Assembly (NCBI GenBank): GCA_023627715.1
Contig: JAMAHW010000119.1
Location: 1 to 64,000, forward strand
Source: Periconia sp. R9002
Taxonomy: Eukaryota > Ascomycota > Dothideomycetes > Pleosporales > Periconiaceae
DNA: 64,000 nt
Reading direction: 5' to 3'
Shown here one piece after another: positions 58,845-64,000 of the stretch. Every line of letters starts with the position of its first letter. Positions within the stretch are counted from its first letter, which is position 1. The position numbers and the translations under genes were made by a program. The notes below the pieces were generated by a model. That model did no database searches and was not told the origin of the DNA. It worked only from the letters and a program-made list of their open reading frames with translations.

Positions 58845-60302
58845 GTGGTAGTCTGTGGTGTATGTTTACGCTTCTTGATATCGCCGGTCGAACAAAGATT
58901 CATGTGTATAGAATAGATGGGTTTCACGTGGGAATCGGTAGATGCTACAACAATGTGGCTGGATGACTTCACGAGATGTAATATGATTCATGACCATTGT
59001 TTTTTGGTAGGGCGAAATCTAGAGGCGGGAATTTGCCAGGGTTTTAGGCATGAGAGAAATTTTTGGTGCGATCCATGGAGCTTTGCATCCACTCTCACTA
59101 TTTAGAATATATCTATTAATTTCTGCTGTTCCTTTCTATTGCGCTCCACCATTTATTCTTCCCGTAGGAGGCAGTGAACTTTCATTAATTCAACTAGTAC
59201 CATACACTATACGCCTTGCAAACGCTTCTCTAAATATGTCGTCGGTTAGTTTAATTCATTATTTACTTATCTACGTATGCAGTTCAAGGACACACACGAC
59301 AAAATCCTTCTACATAGGCCATCGTATGGAGCACAGTATTGCAAAATCTTGAACCTATTGAACAGATCAGAAACATACTACCATATTCTCGTCGTTGAAA
59401 TCCATAGATTAGCAGGTTGAAGAATGCATTGAATAGATGCAATCACCAGGTTTTGATAAGATTCTCCGACGACACAAATGCTCATTTGTTACGCAATATG
59501 TCTTCTGCATTACCTACCAGAAGTGGGAAGTATAACGTCAGGGTTGTGGATCTGTATGATGTGTGTATTGGTGTACTAGCTAGCTATGTGCCTATGTATA
59601 TGATGATGTTCTGCTCCGTGCCTTCCTCACCTTCTTCCAGGGCTCATACCCTGATATATAAGCTACTACTAGTTCGCATTTTCTTTAATCGTAGGGAAAA
59701 CACCGCATAGTAGAGTGTAAGTCTAGCTTTCTAAGCTTATATGAACTGAATTTAGTATCTTTACTACAGAATCTTTTCTGGACTTGCTTTTCGTGCGAGA
59801 TTTAGGGCAAAGGCGGCCAGCATTTGCCTAAAAGGACAGCATCATGGGCGCTACTCCCGATTCGGTATACTGATAAGGAACTTCGACAATGGCATGACCC
59901 GATGGGAACTGGATAATCATAGACGGATAAAATTCTGAGGTGTAAAACTTGTTTGAAATCGCAAAACCAATTATCCAATTTCTTGGCTGTATGTACGCAA
60001 AATTGACGGTTGCGCAGGGTTATATTCTCTGAAGAGCATCCTGCCTGTGAGAGCCAGTCGTGCCGCAAAGGCAAACTGACACGCCGCCAACATACAGTCT
60101 AGCTGACACAACCCCTCCTCAATGGTATGTCAGCTAGACTAGCAAAGGCGATAACGCTGATGCTTATATTAAAGTAGAGGATTGTGTTGAAAGCAAAGAA
60201 ACAGGGTTTACTTTGCTATCATTTGTTTACTTTTTCTCACAAGTCAAAAACGTCGTACATCCTATTTTCTTCAAAGAGCCAGTTAACACCACGACCGCGG
60301 GA
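58845..60302. other. Intergenic region with MFS upstream region
   Basis: About 1.45 kb; short AT-rich frames only. It holds the 3' flank of the BCS1-like gene and, in its last 300 bp, the promoter of the MFS gene with a perfect inverted repeat. Confidence 0.45.
60096..60140. promoter_or_regulatory. Perfect 13-bp inverted repeat upstream of the MFS gene
   Basis: AGTCTAGCTGACA at 60096-60108 and its exact reverse complement at 60128-60140, separated by 19 nt, 163 bp upstream of the MFS start codon. Position and symmetry suit a dimeric regulator site or an mRNA/DNA hairpin. Function is inference. Confidence 0.55.
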
Positions 60303-62241
60303 ATGAAGCAAGAAAATGAGACTGCTCGAGGAATTCTGTCAAACAATGATGAGGGTGAGCCAGCACAGGATACCTATGTGACAGGTTGGAGGCTCACTGG
60401 CATTTCCGTGGCGTAACTATTCACTCTTTCCTACTACCCATTGGATGCGAAGATTTAATGAAAACCCAGGATCATGCTTGCACTCTTCATCAGCCAGATG
60501 GAATCCTCCGTCACAAGCACAGCAGTGCTTGTAATCACCAATGATCTAGGTAGCTATGAAAACAGCTCATGGCTCTTCACAGCATATCTTCTTACCTACA
60601 GCGGGTTCCCTATCATATGCGCAAAGCTCTCAGATGTGCTGGGACGCAAGTCTTGCCTGCTATGCGCGCTGGCTATCTTTCTGGTATTTTCAATAGCTTG
60701 TGCGATATCGCAGTCAATGATACAACTGTAGGTCGGCCAGTCTAAACACATATGACATCACTCATATGCCGCGTAGCATCATGTTCCGATGGGTGAAGGG
60801 TATCGGCGGCTCTGGAATCTTTTCATTGGGAACACTCGTCTTTTGGGAACTTCTTCCGCCTGAGCGATGGGCGACAAACACGAGTATCGTGACCGGTGTG
60901 CTGGCGATATCGCTCGTGGTGGGTCCATTGATTGGAGGGGCAATCGTCGAAAGTGGAAAATGGCGTTGGATCTTCTGGATCAAGTAAGTTTTACTTCGCC
61001 TTTGGCCATTCCCTCCTCCCAACAAGAAAAGGATTCTAATTCATCAATGCAGTGTTCCTATTATTTCTATCTCGTCGGCATTGCTACTTTGGTCATTCCC
61101 TGCCAAACTTGCAAAGGAACCTGCCGCAAAACCAACATTTGAGGTCAACGAGACCCGTGTCATCGCGCTCCTTCATCGTCTCGATGTTGCTGGCGGGCTA
61201 TTGTTACTTGGTTTCTGTCTCATGTTGACCACCGGGCTGCAGCAGGCGGCTCTTGGGATTCGTTGGTCGTCCTCTTTGGTTCTTCCCCTACTAATCATGG
61301 CCGCTGTCTTTCTAGTATCTTTACTTGGATGGTCATGGTATGTCACTACAAAGCGAACTTGGCCGGAACCGATGTTTCCTTGGCGGTTCATACAGAATAG
61401 GATCTGTTTAGGTATGATTCTGTAAGTGCATATCACGACATCGGCATCTTACTCCCACGATTAACGAATGTATTGGACTAGGAACGCATTCTTTGCAGGA
61501 TTCGTCTTCAGCGTGACGGTTGTTCAACTTCCTCAGCGGTTTATGACCGTCAATGGTCTCTCACCTCTGGCTGCAGGAGTACGTCTGCTTCCTTTCGGAG
61601 CCATGGTGCCTGTGGGAGCCAGTGCGTGCGCTTTGCTCATGGACCGCTGGAAAATACCTCCGACATACATGTGCGTGATCGGTGCTGTTCTGGAGGTCCT
61701 CGGGCTAGCCTTCCTCTCTGAAGCTGAAAATTCTTTGCACATAAAACCTTCCCAATACGGCTTTCAGATCATCACGGGCTATGGGAATGGATTAATTCAG
61801 ACAGCTGTGATTCTACTCATACCGTACGTCCTGGAAACCCGAGATCTAGGTCAGTGAATTCTGCTACCTATATGTTTCCATCCTGTACATACTGAAGATT
61901 CCATAGCTGTTGGAAACGCCACTATCGCTCAATTCAGAATTCTGGGAGGGGTAATAGGTATTGCGATCACCACCGCGGTGTTCTCGCCGCTGGTACGCGC
62001 ACGATTATTGAAATCACTGCCAGCTGGTGAAGTACATTCATTGCTGGATCGCACAAGCGTAATCGCGAGACTTTCTCCAGCAATACAGAGTTTTGTGAGA
62101 CAAGCTTTTGGGGAAGGGTTCAATTTACAGATGCGAATCATGATTGGTATTGCAGCGGGTCATATCGCTGCGATTGCTTTGATGTGGACGAGAACACCAA
62201 TTAAAATTAGTAGGGCTGGTCCGACACGGCATGAAGGGTAG
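60303..62241 (+). CDS. MFS drug/H+ antiporter (DHA2-like, ~14 spans)
   Basis: Six exons (60303-60412, 60470-60727, 60777-60983, 61053-61421, 61482-61849, 61907-62241), 548 residues. After a 35-residue polar head come about 14 membrane spans. Motif A is AKLSDVLGRKS between spans 2 and 3; the antiporter motif C is GVLAISLVVGPLIGGAI in span 5; WRWIFWINVP at the end of span 6 is rebuilt across intron 3 and is characteristic of the 14-span DHA2 group. ITNDLGSYENSSWLFTAYLLT in spans 1-2 also fits. Such proteins export toxic compounds or own metabolites across the plasma membrane using the proton gradient. It faces a cytochrome P450 gene tail to tail, 466 bp apart, a pairing common in fungal detoxification and metabolite clusters. 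All junctions keep frame. Its promoter contains a 13-bp inverted repeat. Confidence 0.92.
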
Positions 62242-62707
62242 ATGCCTACTAAATTGCGTAGAGATGGGCCTCTTCCACAAGCTTGGGAGAACAATGGATA
62301 TGAATTGCAAACTTATCCCCATGGTCAAGTAGTCTTTTGACCCTCAATGATGAATGATATCGTTCACGTGCAAATGTACGTCACATCAATGACAACTATC
62401 ATCAGTAGATATGTATTCATGTTTTCCATGAAATGTTTGAAAGAAAACTGACTTGGTTTGATGAGACCTTCAATCAATTGGCAGATGCGCATGCCCTGGC
62501 AACGCCATACCAAGGCTGGCTTAGCTCTATAGCCGGATAATACATGCGGACGGCGCAGTCAGTTTACATCGCATGGCAATGATCAGTCTGTATGGCATGT
62601 CTTGATGCAGTTTCTTCATATCGGAAAGCGCAGTCGGCCCTGTGCGTCACCCAGTTTGACAACATACCCAGGCAGGGGTGTATGTGCATTCTATCACATT
62701 GTGCCAC

Positions 62708-64000
62708 TCAGCCCACTGAGCGCTCCCGAAACTGCAACACCGGTCCATCCCTGACTGTAATTAATGCGTCTTGAAGTTGGAAATGCGGCACCTCCTTGCC
62801 ACCAACTACCAGTCTGTGCCGCATGCCGTCGTTCCCAGTCCACTCGGGGTCAAGACGGAATTCAAATCGATGCACTGTCTTAGCCACCATAAGCATGAGT
62901 TCCTGCAAGGCGAAATTCGCCCCAGCACAGTTTTTCGACCCGATGGAAAAGGGGTGAGAGTTGGCTTTGATTTGCGTAACGTCTTCGGCGGTATTGTCGC
63001 CCTCTATAAGCCAGCGCTCAGGTCGGTAGATGGCGGGGTCACCGTATACCTCTTCATTGTACCCGTCACACCAAGCTGCTGTGCCCACAATGGTGTTTTC
63101 AGGGAGGTACTCGCCGTCAATTTTGGTGCCACCGGGTAGGACCTGCCGAGGTAGCTCAGATAGCCCCGCAGGTGACATGCGCATCGCCTCATCGATGGCT
63201 GCTTTCAGATATTTGCACGAAGATAAACCTGGACCAGGATGAATGTCTTCTGCTGACACGAAAGTGCTTATGATTTCGTGCCGCAATTTGCGCAGCGGTT
63301 CGGGATAGTGGCAGAGATAGAAAAACAACCCAGACATTGTGACTGACGTGCTATCTGAGCCGGCCACCATCAGTAACCGACATTCGGCCGTCAGTCTCGC
63401 GTCTCTAAATGCTGCCTCGCCTGTATTGCTGTCTCTGGCATTGTATATGAAATGGAACATGTCCTTTCGTGGCTCGCCCCACCTTTCTGACTGCTCTTCA
63501 CGCTCTACTCGTTTCTTGATGCTACTGTCCACAAACTCATCAAACACAACAATGTGCGGAGGCCGAATAGCTTTGAACAGACGTGATAGACCTCTCGGTC
63601 TCAGAAATAGGAGAAGATGCAGAAATGGTGTTTTCGCAATGGCATTGATAACCTTGACTGTCTTGACTGCAGCCCGCGGGACGGCCTTCAGTGGGTTCTC
63701 CTCAGGCTCCATTGTCTTGAATGATGCTCCGAAGCAGACATCCCCTAATATATCGAAGACTAACTGATTGACTTTGTCCGTGAAATTGAGTGGCTCTGTC
63801 CAGTCGCCGCGACTATTGGCAGCGAGCAGTTCGTGCCAACGATCGATATGCTTTTCCATGAAGTCCGCCGAAGCTCTGAGAGAAGTGCTGGTAAAGGCGA
63901 GGTCTAGCAATTTTCGACTCTTTGCATGCAAGGCGTTGTCCGTATAGCTGATAGTGCTCGTCCCCTTGTCATCTCTCTTGAGCGCGTCGTAGAAGTCTGC
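62708..64000 (-). CDS. Cytochrome P450, 5' part outside the window
   Basis: Open frame to the window edge, about 430 residues; the missing N terminus would hold the membrane anchor and first about 100 residues of a roughly 500-residue microsomal P450. The sequence entering the window, TISYTDNALHAKSRKLLDLAFT, is the helix C region. Helix I has MVAGSDSTSVT (A-G-x-D-S/T-T), helix K has the E-x-x-R as EAMR, followed by PPG-like LPGGTKIDGEYLP, the PERW block and the heme loop FSIGSKNCAGANFA (F-x-x-G-x-x-x-C-x-G, Cys being the heme ligand). All catalytic marks are present, so it should be active. It resembles the benzoate-4-hydroxylase/pisatin-demethylase-like fungal families, but I cannot assign a CYP number or substrate. 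No intron occurs in the visible part. Confidence 0.9.
   Translation of the reverse strand, partial: ADFYDALKRDDKGTSTISYTDNALHAKSRKLLDLAFTSTSLRASADFMEKHIDRWHELLAANSRGDWTEPLNFTDKVNQLVFDILGDVCFGASFKTMEPEENPLKAVPRAAVKTVKVINAIAKTPFLHLLLFLRPRGLSRLFKAIRPPHIVVFDEFVDSSIKKRVEREEQSERWGEPRKDMFHFIYNARDSNTGEAAFRDARLTAECRLLMVAGSDSTSVTMSGLFFYLCHYPEPLRKLRHEIISTFVSAEDIHPGPGLSSCKYLKAAIDEAMRMSPAGLSELPRQVLPGGTKIDGEYLPENTIVGTAAWCDGYNEEVYGDPAIYRPERWLIEGDNTAEDVTQIKANSHPFSIGSKNCAGANFALQELMLMVAKTVHRFEFRLDPEWTGNDGMRHRLVVGGKEVPHFQLQDALITVRDGPVLQFRERSVG

Noticed and set aside
1..64000. tRNA, rRNA or CRISPR features
   Set aside because: I looked for TTCGAxTC-type B boxes with paired acceptor stems and for regularly spaced repeats and found none that hold up; a covariance-model scan would be decisive.

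Overview
The window looks like a chromosomal segment of a filamentous ascomycete. Almost every gene is broken by short introns (mostly 50-90 nt) with GT...CTAAC/CTAAT...AG signals. The content is typical of Pezizomycotina: a HET-domain protein, two Zn2Cys6 regulators, an AA9 LPMO, a fungal CorA-like protein, a BCS1-type ATPase, a rhodopsin-like integral membrane protein, a URE2-type GST, an MFS drug/H+ antiporter and a P450. Leotiomycetes is my best guess from general resemblance, not a demonstrated placement. I rebuilt exon structures by hand from reading frame, splice signals and family conservation; exact junctions are predictions.

Layout. 0-9 kb: C-terminal J-domain protein (-), NmrA-like reductase (+), unknown 199-aa protein (-), a foldback/MITE-like element, and a protein of three BRCT repeats (+). 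10-15 kb: Cys/Pro-rich membrane protein (+) with a GC-AG intron and a zinc-free MDR oxidoreductase (+). 15-22 kb: a STAND-N-terminus-like protein of about 1020 aa without a visible NTPase (+), an AA9 LPMO (+) and a secreted pepsin-like protease (-). 22-31 kb: a kinase-vWA fusion (-), a CorA-like transporter (-) and a small three-exon protein (-).

31-48 kb: two secreted proteins (one a metallophosphoesterase with a 40-nt exon carrying its metal ligands), a GNAT acetyltransferase, the HET protein, an AflR-type regulator convergent with it, and a rhodopsin-like membrane protein. 48-64 kb: GST (-), Zn2Cys6 regulator (+) and NmrA-like protein (+) in a compact group, an orphan coiled-coil protein (-), a BCS1-like ATPase (+), an MFS transporter (+) preceded by a perfect 13-bp inverted repeat, and a P450 (-) cut by the window end.

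How genes may work together: AA9 LPMO, aspartic protease, the secreted phosphoesterase and the small secreted protein fit a plant-material or extracellular degradation lifestyle. HET, STAND-like, kinase-vWA and CorA-like genes are the kinds of accessory genes linked to fungal self/non-self and stress signalling. GST/regulator/NmrA and MFS/P450 look like detoxification or secondary-metabolism neighbourhoods. I see no rRNA, tRNA, CRISPR, intact transposase or reverse transcriptase.
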